Source: an uncultured Bacteroidia bacterium
Lineage (GTDB): Bacteria; Bacteroidota; Bacteroidia; Bacteroidales; UBA932
Assembly: GCA_902785785.1 (NCBI GenBank)
Contig: CADAAA010000005.1
Span: forward strand, 124,001-188,000
DNA length: 64,000 nucleotides
Reading direction: 5' to 3'
Part shown: positions 25,413 through 34,362 of the stretch, piece by piece
Layout: each line of letters begins with the position of its first letter
Position numbering within the stretch: the first letter of the stretch is position 1
Translations under genes and position numbers: made by a program
The notes under the pieces: generated by a model
The model's database searches: none
The model's input: only the letters and a program-made list of their open reading frames with translations
Told to the model about the DNA's origin: nothing

Positions 25413-25525
25413 AGTTTTTTTCTCAAATGTAATAAAAGCGACTTCAGACGACCGATAAAAAGATGATTATCTGCAACTAAAAGTATCTTTTTATCTGAAA
25501 TGAGATGTATTTGACCAGAATGGCG

Positions 25526-25689
25526 CAGAATGTTCAGATCATAAGCCGATAACCATTCTTCTGAACAAAACGCGCTGAAATGTTCATTCTAAGAGGAATG
25601 AGCCGAGAAAATGAACAAAAGCATATCGTTTTGTTCAGAATTCAAGAATAAAACCGCGATTCTGAACAGAAAGGGCGTCTACGTTCAGA
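25526..25689. repeat. family 2 palindromes upstream of RAYT-2 (degenerate)
   Basis: Units at about 25560 (TCTGAAC...GTTCAT), 25610-25639 (ATGAACAAAA...TTTTGTTCAGA) and 25661-25689 (TCTGAAC...GTTCAGA), spaced 50-51 bp, plus a half unit ending TGTTCAGA near 25538. They are more diverged than the array on the other side. Region 25440-25500 carries AAAAAGAT/TATCTTTTT elements like those upstream of RAYT-1. Confidence 0.7.
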
Positions 25690-25745
25690 TTGGGTAGAGG
25701 AAGACAGGTGAGATGAGGGAGATAAGGGGAGATAAGGGGGATAGA

Positions 25746-26009
25746 GGGCGCAGAAAGGGGTCACCGGGGCACGGTGGCAGCGGAACACGGCTACGGTGAT
25801 GGCGGCGACGACGGAAAACTCAGCGACCAGGCAGGCGACGGCGGGAAATAAGGGCGCCGAAAGGGGTCACCGGGGCACGGTGGCAGCGGAACGCGGCTAC
25901 GGTGATGGCGGTGGCGACGGCGGGAAAAAAGGGTGCAGAAAGGGGTCAACGGGGCAAACGCCGGCGGAACTCGGCGACGGTGATGGCGGTGGCGACGGCG
26001 GCGTTGAGG
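25746..26009. repeat. tandem duplication of the 3' end of the TrmH-family gene
   Basis: Three related GC-rich units start at 25746, 25852 and 25931 (spacing 106 and 79 bp). Each contains AGAAAGGGGTCA(A/C)CGGGGCA and GACGGTGATGGCGG-like blocks. The third unit is the last codons plus stop of the methyltransferase gene, so the first two are decayed extra copies of its 3' end. No other gene is seen in 25690-25945. Confidence 0.7.
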
Positions 26010-26686
26010 GACTCGGAGCCGGGGTCGTCGGCCGGGTAGGGAGGGATGAAGAGGCGGTCGGAGACCAGGGTCTCCATACCGGCGGAGATGCCGTTGGCTT
26101 CGTTGCCGATGATGATAGCGACGGGCTTGGAGAGGCCCGGATCCAGCTCGCGGGAGTACATGTCCACGCCGTCCAGGAAGGTGCCGTAGACCTTGCCGTC
26201 CTGCTTCAAGACAGCCGAGGCAAACGCCTTAATATCAACATAGTGGAAATCCACTCTGAAGATAGCTCCCATGGTGGCCTGGACGACCTTGGGATTGAAG
26301 GACTCGACGGTGTCGCGGCTGGCCAGGACCGACCGGATGCCGAACCAGTCGGCGATGCGGAGGATGGTCCCGAGGTTGCCGGGGTCACGGATGGAGTCCA
26401 GCGCGAGATAGAGTCCCGGACCGACGGTGAACGAGCCGTCGTCGATGTCCGCAGGCTTGCGGACGACGGCGAGGACAGGGGAGGGACTCGAGAGCTGGCT
26501 GATGCGCGACATGGCCTCCTCGCCGATCTCGTCGCGGCGGTACACCGCCGTAACCTCGAAGCGCGAGTCCAGCGCCTCCTGCACCATCTTTTCACCTTCC
26601 ACGACGAACAGACCGGTCTCGTCGCGGAATTTCTTGGAGGCAAGCGCCTTGATGGACTTGATGTCCCTGTTGGAAAGCTGGGCCAT
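25946..26686 (-). CDS. TrmH/SpoU-family RNA 2'-O-methyltransferase
   Basis: A 246-residue SPOUT methyltransferase with the three family motifs: LALDSIRDPGNLGTILR, then IIIGNEANGIS, then LNAAVATAITVAEFRR, which form the knotted SAM site. An N-terminal substrate-binding part (about 1-85) is present. It probably methylates rRNA or tRNA ribose; the target is not deducible. The start MAQLSNRDIK (26686) is chosen because a TATCTTTG -7 box occupies 26720-26713; MPQHMAQ at 26698 is also possible. Confidence 0.88.
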   Translation of the reverse strand: MAQLSNRDIKSIKALASKKFRDETGLFVVEGEKMVQEALDSRFEVTAVYRRDEIGEEAMSRISQLSSPSPVLAVVRKPADIDDGSFTVGPGLYLALDSIRDPGNLGTILRIADWFGIRSVLASRDTVESFNPKVVQATMGAIFRVDFHYVDIKAFASAVLKQDGKVYGTFLDGVDMYSRELDPGLSKPVAIIIGNEANGISAGMETLVSDRLFIPPYPADDPGSESLNAAVATAITVAEFRRRLPR

Positions 26687-26712
26687 GTGCTGCGGCATAC
26701 AATGTAACCATG

Positions 26713-26720
26713 CAAAGATA
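26713..26720 (-). promoter_or_regulatory. -7 element of the TrmH-family gene
   Basis: TATCTTTG on the minus strand, 26 bp before the ATG at 26686; it rules out the ORF start at 26725. Confidence 0.5.
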
Positions 26721-26765
26721 GCCAAGTTTATTCAGATTAATTACCGCTTTAAAAAAGAATTGTGC

Positions 26766-26773
26766 TAAATTTG
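26766..26773 (+). promoter_or_regulatory. -7 element of tamL
   Basis: TAAATTTG on the + strand. Because it overlaps the first possible start (26775), the ATG at 26790 is the likelier start of tamL. Confidence 0.5.
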
Positions 26774-26789
26774 TATGATTGGTGAAAAG

Positions 26790-28970
26790 ATGAGAATGCA
26801 TCCCTACAGACTGCTCCCGGCCCTCCTGGCCGTACTGATGCTCGCGGTGTCCTGCAGCACCACGCGGGTCATCCCCGAAGGGGAGTACCGCCTGGCCAAG
26901 AACGCCATCGAGATCACCAACTCCAAGAAATTCGACCCGAGCAGTCTCAACCAGTACATCAAGCAGCAGCCCAATTCCACCCTTTTCGGCTGGAATCCCT
27001 TCATGAGCATCTACAACTGGGCTGACCCTGACAAGGAGACCGGCATGGCCAAATTCCTCAGAAAGATCGGCACGGCGCCGGTCGTTTACAGTCCTTTCGC
27101 AGTCGAGTCCACCATTGAGAACATCGAGAACCACCTCGAATACATCGGCTACTACAACTCCAAGGTCGCCAGCGACATACGTGTCAAGGGACGCAAGGTC
27201 GCCGTCAACTACCTGGTCCATCTCGGCAAGCAGTATCCCATTGACAGTCTGAGCTATACGCTCCCCGAGCGGGGTACATTCGCGGAAGATTTCAGGGCGG
27301 ATCTGCCCAATGTCGGTGTGAAGGTAGGGGATTACCTCTCCGAGTTCGCGCTCGAGGATGAGACCGTGCGCGGAGCCGCGCACTTCCGCGACCTCGGCTA
27401 TTACGACTTCTCCAAGAACAACTACGTCTTCGAGGCCGACACCATCTCCGTGCCCGGAAAGCTCTTCCTGGACATGAAGGTGAACGAGCACTCGCGCAAC
27501 GACTCCGAGGAGAACGCGCAGCCGCTCAGGAAGTTCTACATTGACAGCGTCACTATCTCCCATTCTAAAGACCTGATTTTCAAGGATAAGATCCTGAAGG
27601 ACCTGAACACCATCCACCCTGGGATGAAGTACAGCGAGAGCGACATCCGCACCACATACACCCGCCTCTCCGCCTTGAAGCTGTTCAGCAGCGTGGGCAT
27701 CGAGGTGACCCCTACGGACTCCAATCTCGTCAACTGCGCGATCAATCTCACGCAGTCCAAGCTTCAGGGCTTCAAGGCCAATCTCGAGGCGTCGACAAAC
27801 TCCTCCGGCCTGATGGGTATCTCGCCGCAACTGAGCTTCTACCACAAGAACATCTTCCACGGGGGAGAATGGCTGAACCTGAGCTTCATGGGCAATTTCC
27901 AGTTCATGCTCCACGACCCCATCCGCTCGAACGAGTTCGGTGTCTCGGCAGGACTGAGCTTCCCGAAATTCCTCGGGCTTCCGTATTCGTTCTTCAGCGG
28001 CCCCAACATCCCCCGCACGGAGATCAACCTATCCTACAACTATCAGGATCGTCCTGAGTACACCAGGAACATATTCTCCACATCCTTCGGCTACTCGGGT
28101 ATCCTCCGCAAGCTGAGCTACCAGTTCTACCCCCTGCAGCTCAACGTCGTGCAGCTCAGCCACATGGATGAGATTTTCTACGAGACGCTGTCGCGCAATC
28201 CTTTCATGCGCTACGCCTATCAGGACCACTTCGATGCGGGCGTGGGAGGGACATTCTACCTGTCATCAAGTTCTGAGGCAATCCCTTCAGAATCATACCG
28301 TTACCTGCGTCTCACAACCGACCTTTCCGGCAATGTCATCGGGCTTTTCAAGCCCATGATGAAGACCGACGACGAAGGAAGGGGACTTATCTTCGGCATC
28401 CCTTATTCGCAGTATGTCAGGGCTGAACTCACCCTCGGCAGGACATGGATGTTCGGCAGGGGAGACAGGCAGGCCATAGCTACGCGCCTGCTCGCCGGCG
28501 CAGGCCACTCCTACGGCAACTCATCCGTGCTACCCTTCGAGAAGCAGTTCTACGCCGGCGGCGCCAACAGCATGCGCGGCTGGCAGGCGCGCGCCCTCGG
28601 ACCCGGCATGTCCCCGATGAACGAGTCCTTCATCATCCCCAGCCAGACCGGCGACATGAAGCTGGAGGCCAATGTCGAATACCGTTTCCCTATGTTCTGG
28701 AAAGTGGAAGGCGCCCTCTTCGTGGATGCCGGAAACGTCTGGACTTTCAAACAGGACGACCCGAAGTCGAAATTCGACCTGGACACGCTGGGGGACAGCA
28801 TCGCCATGGACTGGGGCCTCGGGCTCCGGGTCAATCTAAGCTTCCTCGTGCTGCGTCTGGACGCAGCAAAGAAACTCCACGATCCTGCCGTGCAGAAGTG
28901 GCTCGGGCCTGACGACTGGCAAAAGAAGGGATCGGGAGCGATCCACTTCGGCGTCGGCTATCCTTTCTGA
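26790..28970 (+). CDS. tamL: TamA-like outer membrane lipoprotein of the BamA/Omp85 superfamily
   Basis: A 726-residue Omp85-family protein with a lipoprotein signal (MLAVSC, Cys22 from this start), the hallmark of Bacteroidetes TamL. N-terminal POTRA-like repeats (about 25-340; RKFYIDSVTISHSK and SALKLFSSVGIEV fit the POTRA pattern) precede a C-terminal 16-strand barrel ending in GSGAIHFGVGYPF. RGWQARALGPG corresponds to the conserved VRGY/F-type L6 loop. It should work with an inner-membrane TamB in outer membrane biogenesis. Its 3' end overlaps the convergent rarA by 13 bp. Confidence 0.85.
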   Translation: MRMHPYRLLPALLAVLMLAVSCSTTRVIPEGEYRLAKNAIEITNSKKFDPSSLNQYIKQQPNSTLFGWNPFMSIYNWADPDKETGMAKFLRKIGTAPVVYSPFAVESTIENIENHLEYIGYYNSKVASDIRVKGRKVAVNYLVHLGKQYPIDSLSYTLPERGTFAEDFRADLPNVGVKVGDYLSEFALEDETVRGAAHFRDLGYYDFSKNNYVFEADTISVPGKLFLDMKVNEHSRNDSEENAQPLRKFYIDSVTISHSKDLIFKDKILKDLNTIHPGMKYSESDIRTTYTRLSALKLFSSVGIEVTPTDSNLVNCAINLTQSKLQGFKANLEASTNSSGLMGISPQLSFYHKNIFHGGEWLNLSFMGNFQFMLHDPIRSNEFGVSAGLSFPKFLGLPYSFFSGPNIPRTEINLSYNYQDRPEYTRNIFSTSFGYSGILRKLSYQFYPLQLNVVQLSHMDEIFYETLSRNPFMRYAYQDHFDAGVGGTFYLSSSSEAIPSESYRYLRLTTDLSGNVIGLFKPMMKTDDEGRGLIFGIPYSQYVRAELTLGRTWMFGRGDRQAIATRLLAGAGHSYGNSSVLPFEKQFYAGGANSMRGWQARALGPGMSPMNESFIIPSQTGDMKLEANVEYRFPMFWKVEGALFVDAGNVWTFKQDDPKSKFDLDTLGDSIAMDWGLGLRVNLSFLVLRLDAAKKLHDPAVQKWLGPDDWQKKGSGAIHFGVGYPF

Positions 28971-30289
28971 TCTTTCTTGGAATAATACTTTGGCCAGCAG
29001 CGCTCGAGGTAAGCCTTGAGCACGTCTTCGTGCTTGTTGTGCTGCGGCTCGTAGAAGACGGTTCCCTCGAGTCCCTTGGGCATGAACTCCTGGTCCACGA
29101 AGTTGCCAGGGTAATCGTGAGCGTACTTGTAACCATCCGAATAACCAAGCTCTTCCATAAGCTTGGTTGGAGCATTCCTTAAATGCAGCGGAACGGCTGT
29201 TGTCTTGTCATTCGCAGCCGCCGCCAAGGCCTTTTCCACCGCCATATAGGAGGCGTTGCTCTTGGGGGACGAGGCGAGATAGACGGTCGTCTCCGCCAGC
29301 GGAATGCGCGCCTCCGGCATACCTATACTGTTCACCACCTGGAAGCAGGCATTGGCCAGCAGCAGGGCATTGGGGTTGGCGAGGCCGACGTCCTCGGACG
29401 CCGACAGGCAGAGCCGGCGGGCGATGAACAGCGGGTCCTCGCCGCCGTCCAGCATGCGGGCGAGGTAATACACGGCGGCATTGGGATCGGAGCCGCGTAT
29501 ACTCTTGATAAAGGCGGAAATGATGTCGTAATGCATCTCGCCGTCCTTGTCGTAAATGGCGACATTCTCCTGCAGACAGGACGTGACGGTATGGTTGTCA
29601 ATGACCGCCTCCGGCTGGCCGGCAAACGAATCAACGACGATCTCGAGGATATTGAGCAGTTTGCGCGCGTCTCCGCCGCTCTGGCGGAACAGCGCGTCGG
29701 TCTCGACGACGCGGATATTCCTCTCTTTAAGTATGGTGTCAGTCTTCAGGGCCCGGTCCAAGAGAACCTGCAAGTCAGCAGCTTCAAGCGACTTAAGAAC
29801 AAAGACTTGGCAACGCGACAAAAGGGGAGTGATAACCTCGAAAGAAGGGTTCTCGGTGGTGGCGCCGATGAGCACTATCGTGCCATCCTCGACCGCCCCG
29901 AGCAGAGCGTCCTGCTGGGCTTTGTTGAATCGATGGATCTCGTCGATGAAGAGGATGGGAGAGAGGGCATGGGAAAAGAGGGAACGGCTGCGGGCGCGAT
30001 CGATGACGTCGCGCACGTCCTTCACGCCAGCGCTTACAGCGGACAGCGTGAAGAACTCGCGGTCGAGAGTCTCCGCGATGATGTGGGCGAGAGTGGTCTT
30101 GCCGACACCGGGAGGACCCCAGAGGATGAACGAGGACAAAGCTCCGTTCTCGATCATGTTCCGGAGGATGCAACCGGGGCCGACGAGGTGCCTCTGGCCG
30201 ACATAATCGTCCAGGGAACGGGGCCTCATACGCTCCGGAAGGGGAGGGAGCATGGCACTCCGGCCGATTTTATCCTCTTTTTCTATCAT
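28958..30289 (-). CDS. rarA: replication-associated recombination protein, AAA+ ATPase
   Basis: RarA/MgsA of 443 residues, a clamp-loader-like ATPase acting at stalled forks. Walker A is GPPGVGKTT (58-66), Walker B ILFIDEIHRF, sensor 1 LIGATTENPSFEV, and the C-terminal tetramerisation region contains the typical DPNAAVYYLARMLDGGEDPLFIARRL. Two 14-bp dyads (30319-30353) lie just upstream. Confidence 0.95.
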   Translation of the reverse strand: MIEKEDKIGRSAMLPPLPERMRPRSLDDYVGQRHLVGPGCILRNMIENGALSSFILWGPPGVGKTTLAHIIAETLDREFFTLSAVSAGVKDVRDVIDRARSRSLFSHALSPILFIDEIHRFNKAQQDALLGAVEDGTIVLIGATTENPSFEVITPLLSRCQVFVLKSLEAADLQVLLDRALKTDTILKERNIRVVETDALFRQSGGDARKLLNILEIVVDSFAGQPEAVIDNHTVTSCLQENVAIYDKDGEMHYDIISAFIKSIRGSDPNAAVYYLARMLDGGEDPLFIARRLCLSASEDVGLANPNALLLANACFQVVNSIGMPEARIPLAETTVYLASSPKSNASYMAVEKALAAAANDKTTAVPLHLRNAPTKLMEELGYSDGYKYAHDYPGNFVDQEFMPKGLEGTVFYEPQHNKHEDVLKAYLERCWPKYYSKKDQKG

Positions 30290-30318
30290 ATTACTTTATT
30301 CACTATCAATCAACGCTT

Positions 30319-30353
30319 TAACAAAAGTGTTAAAAAGTATAACATTTTTGTTA
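30319..30353. promoter_or_regulatory. two TAACA-N4-TGTTA dyads upstream of rarA
   Basis: TAACAAAAGTGTTA (30319-30332) and TAACATTTTTGTTA (30340-30353) have start points 21 bp apart, two helical turns. The same dyad occurs at 42397-42410 and 47402-47415. A cooperative repressor or activator site is a possibility; the regulator is unknown. Confidence 0.45.
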
Positions 30354-30368
30354 ACCACTATTTTCCAT

Positions 30369-31502
30369 TCAATTGACCGCTTTTTTGTATACTCTGCGGC
30401 GCTTGCACTCCTTGACTTCGAGGTCGCCCCACTGGGAACGGATATCGAGGTTGGATTCGAGCTCTGCATTGGACTCTCCGTACACGAAACCGCCCTTGAG
30501 GAGCTCCTTCATGAGGTCCACGAAGACGATGGAATTGACGCCTTTCTTCTGGTACTCCGGCTTGACTCCGATGAGGAGCATCTCGAAATTCTCCTCGTAC
30601 TTCCAGTACATCGCGCGGAGGATGTGGAACCAGCCGAAGGGGAAGAGCTTGCCGTTGCATTTTTTGAGGGCGCGGGTGATGGAAGGCATCACGACGCCGA
30701 AGCCGACGATATTGTGGTCCTTGTCCTCGACGAGAGAGACGAACTTCAGATCCAGCACGCCAAGGTAGAAGCCCACGTACTTGTCGACCATCTTCTTGGG
30801 CAGTACCGTAAAATTGTACAGCGACGAATAAGTCTCGTTGATCAGGTCGAAGAGCTTGTAGCCGACGTCCGTCTTCCTGACCTCACGTTTGGTTATCTTC
30901 CTCAGTTTCAATCCGTAGCGCTCCTCGACAACCTTAGCCACGCGGATGTATTTGTCAGGGATTGTGTCACCTATATATATGCGGTACTCAAGCCAGTCGA
31001 CATCCTTGGCGTAACCGAGGGCCTCCATGTGGTCCTTGTAATAAGGCCAGTTGTGATGCAACGCCATGCTGCTGAGGTATTCGAAACCCTCGACGAGCAT
31101 ACCTTCCGGGTCGAAATCGGTAAAACCAAGGGGACCGAGGATCGTAGTCATGCCGCGCTCCCTGCCGAAGGCCTCTACGGCCTCCAGAAGCGCCTTGGAA
31201 ACCTCCCGGTCGTCGATGAAGTCGAACCACCCGAAGCGGACCTCGTCATGGTTCCAGGCGGCGTTGGCCTTGCGGTTCACGATGGCGGCCACACGGCCTG
31301 CCAACTTCCCGTCCTTGTACGCAAGGTACATGGCGGCATCGCAAAACTCGTATGCGGGATTCTTCTTTGGATCAAGGGTGTCCGCATCATCCATGAGAAG
31401 GGGAGGGACGAATGCAGGCATATCCTTGTAAAGTGTCAGAGGGAAATGCAGGAATTCCTTGAAAGCACGCTTATTCTGTACACGCGTGACGGTTACGGAC
31501 AT
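30369..31502 (-). CDS. GNAT-like N-acetyltransferase family protein (YghO-like)
   Basis: A 377-residue protein of the double-GNAT-like family seen across Bacteroidetes. The N-terminal half has RAFKEFLHFPLTLYKDMPAFVPPL and ILGPLGFTDFDPEGML, both typical; the C-terminal GNAT core carries MLLIGVKPEYQKKGVNSIVFVDL, with the acetyl-CoA loop region, and ESNAELESNLDI. Substrate unknown. Confidence 0.75.
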   Translation of the reverse strand: MSVTVTRVQNKRAFKEFLHFPLTLYKDMPAFVPPLLMDDADTLDPKKNPAYEFCDAAMYLAYKDGKLAGRVAAIVNRKANAAWNHDEVRFGWFDFIDDREVSKALLEAVEAFGRERGMTTILGPLGFTDFDPEGMLVEGFEYLSSMALHHNWPYYKDHMEALGYAKDVDWLEYRIYIGDTIPDKYIRVAKVVEERYGLKLRKITKREVRKTDVGYKLFDLINETYSSLYNFTVLPKKMVDKYVGFYLGVLDLKFVSLVEDKDHNIVGFGVVMPSITRALKKCNGKLFPFGWFHILRAMYWKYEENFEMLLIGVKPEYQKKGVNSIVFVDLMKELLKGGFVYGESNAELESNLDIRSQWGDLEVKECKRRRVYKKAVN

Positions 31503-31585
31503 AACTGTTGGTTTATGGTTTTTCAGTGCTAAGATAAGGATAATTTGCGGTTTTATTGAAAGAAAATTCCTAACTTCGTAATGAT

Positions 31586-32143
31586 ATGACAGGCAGGACG
31601 CCCGCTGTTTCGCTGCTCATCGCGGCATTCCTCCTGCCGGCGCTTGCTTGGAAAGCACCGGCACAGGACGCCAAATCCCTAAGTATAGGTACGTTCCATT
31701 CGCCCAAGGGGCTCGGACTATGCATGGAAGTGTGGCAGGAGAATACTTCCTTCGATACTTTCGATATCATCGCGGATATGTTCGGTGTCCTGAACGGAAG
31801 CCATATCAAACCTGGCATCAAGGCCACTTACTGCCGGGACATCATCCTGAAGCATATCGAACACGACGAGTATGACCTCGACCTGTATGCCGGGCCGGGG
31901 GTCACGGCGGGCTATGTCCGTGACATAAACGAGCCTTTGAGCCTGGTGGCCGGCATGACCGGATCGGCCGGATGCCGGCTGTATTTTGACAGCAGGCGAG
32001 TGGTCGTATGCCTCGAGCTGGGCATGGACCTCGCGGCTGAAGTCAACAGGAACAACCGTTTCAGAAATGTAGACCTAAATATCTATAAATCAGGCATTTT
32101 GCACACATTTTACCCGCAGGTGAGACTGCTTTGGAAGCTATGA
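31586..32143 (+). CDS. secreted, probably outer membrane beta-strand protein, unknown function
   Basis: A 185-residue protein with a signal peptide (VSLLIAAFLLPALAWKAPAQ). The remainder alternates polar and apolar residues with glycines and ends in an aromatic-rich HTFYPQVRLLWKL, fitting a small beta-barrel. It overlaps the next gene by 4 bp (ATGA), and the two gene products look like a functional pair. A TAACTTCG box (31571-31578) sits just upstream of the ATG. I do not recognise the family. Confidence 0.6.
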   Translation: MTGRTPAVSLLIAAFLLPALAWKAPAQDAKSLSIGTFHSPKGLGLCMEVWQENTSFDTFDIIADMFGVLNGSHIKPGIKATYCRDIILKHIEHDEYDLDLYAGPGVTAGYVRDINEPLSLVAGMTGSAGCRLYFDSRRVVVCLELGMDLAAEVNRNNRFRNVDLNIYKSGILHTFYPQVRLLWKL

Positions 32144-32778
32144 TGAGAAGGCATGTCCCGGCTATACTGGCAGCGCTCGCGCTGCTGCTGAGCTTCGCTC
32201 CGTTACGGGCCGTCAATCCGGCCCGCCGGGACGGCGGTTTCCGCGTCCTGTACGGGGTCGAATGGGGATATGACATGCAGCTGCTGAATGCCTACCATCA
32301 CAATTATACGGATGAAAGCGACGGCTTCAGGGTCGACGAGAAGAAGGTAAAGCCGACGCTTTATTCGAACGGGCATGCAGCCGCACATGTGACAGCCGAG
32401 TTCGCAGACAAGTTCGCATTAGGCTTCCATGCCGGATACGCAGGTATCCAGCAGCGGACGAGGTTTTTTCCGATGTCGCTGAGATTCGCGTATTTCATGG
32501 ATTCCTATACGGCTGACGGGAATTTCGTATTCCTGGAAGGAGGAGCGGGGATACACGAACAGCGCAGAACGGTTTCGCCGTTCGCCCGTACGGGATACGG
32601 ACACAGGATCAGGCTGACAAGACGGGCAAGCATGGATTTCTCAGCGTCGCTGAGATGCACGGGAGATCATCCGCCGATCTACGATGCATCCATACCTGAA
32701 TACGTCGATGAAGAAAACGTCAGACGGAGCGACGCGTTGTACGGAGCGCTCATTTTTTCGATTTCACTCAATTTCTGA
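32140..32778 (+). CDS. outer membrane beta-barrel-like protein, unknown function
   Basis: A 212-residue protein with a signal peptide (AILAALALLLSFAPLRA) and a C-terminus ending IFSISLNF, a terminal aromatic residue as in barrel proteins. The start is the ATG at 32140 inside the previous stop; the TTG at 32131 is unlikely. Aromatic and glycine-rich strands (GFHAGYAGIQQRTRFFPMSL) suggest an eight-strand porin-like fold. Function unknown. Confidence 0.6.
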   Translation: MMRRHVPAILAALALLLSFAPLRAVNPARRDGGFRVLYGVEWGYDMQLLNAYHHNYTDESDGFRVDEKKVKPTLYSNGHAAAHVTAEFADKFALGFHAGYAGIQQRTRFFPMSLRFAYFMDSYTADGNFVFLEGGAGIHEQRRTVSPFARTGYGHRIRLTRRASMDFSASLRCTGDHPPIYDASIPEYVDEENVRRSDALYGALIFSISLNF

Positions 32779-32873
32779 AAAATGACATAAAAACAGCCAC
32801 GGAGCACTGAAAGGGGACACATTACTTAACATAATATAAATTGTGTAACAAAAGTCCTTCCATAAAAACGAGG

Positions 32874-32904
32874 TTGTAATTTAGGCCCAAGATTGGTATA
32901 TTTG
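32874..32904 (+). promoter_or_regulatory. promoter of rlmD
   Basis: TTG (32874-32876), 20-bp spacer, TATATTTG (32897-32904), 27 bp upstream of the ATG at 32932; consensus Bacteroidetes spacing. Confidence 0.7.
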
Positions 32905-32931
32905 TAAGTTCGAATGTATTTGTAAGTAAAT

Positions 32932-34353
32932 ATGGCCAGAAAGAAACTCGATCTTGTCCTCGAGGACATCACGATTGAATCCGTCGCCGCCGAAGGCAAG
33001 GCGCTCGCGCATTATGACGGAGCCGTGGTATTCGTCGAATCAGCCGTTCCCGGAGATGTCGTCGACATCCGTATCATCAAGAAGAAACCCAACTACATGG
33101 AGGGTTTCGTCGTCAAGATGAAAAAGCCCTCAGAGCATCGTCTGAAGCCGTTTTGCGAGCATTTCGGCTTCTGCGGAGGCTGCAAATGGCAGCCGCTCCC
33201 GTACGAAATGCAGCTTCAGGCCAAGCAGCAGCAGGTCTGGGACCAGCTCGTCCGCCTGGGGCATCTCGATATTCCCCCGATCTCCCCTATCCTGGGCTCG
33301 GAAAACACCCGTTTCTACCGCAACAAACTCGAATTCACGTTCTCCTCGCGCAGGTGGTTCATGAAGGACGAGGATCCTTCCACGCTAAGTCCCGAGGAAT
33401 GCTGCGGACTCGGCTTCCACGTCGGTAAATTCTTTGATAAAGTGCTGGATATCAAGCGTTGCTGGCTTCAGCGCGACCCTTCCAACGACATCCGCAACTT
33501 CATTCGCGAGTATACTTTGAAGCATGGTTTCGAGTATTTCGACATCAGGGCGAATACCGGCTTTATCCGCAATATGTTCATCCGCACCACCGAAGCCGGA
33601 GACGTCATGCTGATAGTATGTTTCTTCCATGACGATCCTTCCAGGCGCGAAGGCCTCTTCGATGCTGTCCTGGAGGCATTCCCCCAGATCAAGTCGCTCT
33701 ACTATGTGATCAATCACAAACTGAACGACTCCATCAGCGACCAGGAATGCATCCTTTACAAGGGCGAAGACGCCATTTATGAGCAGATGGAGGGGCTTAA
33801 GTTCAAGATCGGTCCGAAATCCTTTTACCAGACCAACAGTCCGCAGGCTTACCGCCTGTATTCGGTGGCTCGCGAGCTCGCCTGCCTGACCGGCAGCGAG
33901 GTCGTGTACGACCTCTATACAGGCATTGGCACCATTGCCCAGTTCGTCTCCGGACGGGCTTCCAAAGTCATTGGTATAGAGTATGTTCCTGAGGCCATTG
34001 AAGACGCTGTGGCCAACGCGGCAGCCAACGGCATCACCAACTGCGAGTTCTTTGCCGGCGACATGAAGGACATCCTGACGCCTGATTTCGTTGCGGAGCA
34101 CGGCCGGCCGGATGTCATCATCCTGGACCCGCCCCGCGCCGGCATACACCCGGACGTGGCCGAGGTCATACTCGGCGCGGAGCCGGACCGGATCGTTTAT
34201 GTAAGCTGCAATCCAGCCTCGCAGGCCCGCGACCTTGCCATCCTCGGAAGGAAATATACGATAACCGCCGTGCAACCCGTAGACATGTTCCCGCACACTC
34301 AACATGTCGAAAATGTCTGTGCGCTGAAACTTAAAAACGAATCTTTTAATTAA
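32932..34353 (+). CDS. rlmD: 23S rRNA (uracil-5-)-methyltransferase RlmD-like
   Basis: A 473-residue RumA-type m5U methyltransferase. An N-terminal TRAM domain (about 10-65) is followed by the iron-sulfur cysteines CEHFGFCGGCKWQ, and a SAM-binding domain with YDLYTGIGTIAQF, ILDPPRAGIHP and the catalytic cysteine in YVSCNPASQARD. Assignment to rRNA position 1939 rather than 747 or tRNA is by family likeness only. Confidence 0.9.
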   Translation: MARKKLDLVLEDITIESVAAEGKALAHYDGAVVFVESAVPGDVVDIRIIKKKPNYMEGFVVKMKKPSEHRLKPFCEHFGFCGGCKWQPLPYEMQLQAKQQQVWDQLVRLGHLDIPPISPILGSENTRFYRNKLEFTFSSRRWFMKDEDPSTLSPEECCGLGFHVGKFFDKVLDIKRCWLQRDPSNDIRNFIREYTLKHGFEYFDIRANTGFIRNMFIRTTEAGDVMLIVCFFHDDPSRREGLFDAVLEAFPQIKSLYYVINHKLNDSISDQECILYKGEDAIYEQMEGLKFKIGPKSFYQTNSPQAYRLYSVARELACLTGSEVVYDLYTGIGTIAQFVSGRASKVIGIEYVPEAIEDAVANAAANGITNCEFFAGDMKDILTPDFVAEHGRPDVIILDPPRAGIHPDVAEVILGAEPDRIVYVSCNPASQARDLAILGRKYTITAVQPVDMFPHTQHVENVCALKLKNESFN

Positions 34354-34362
34354 ATTTGCAGT

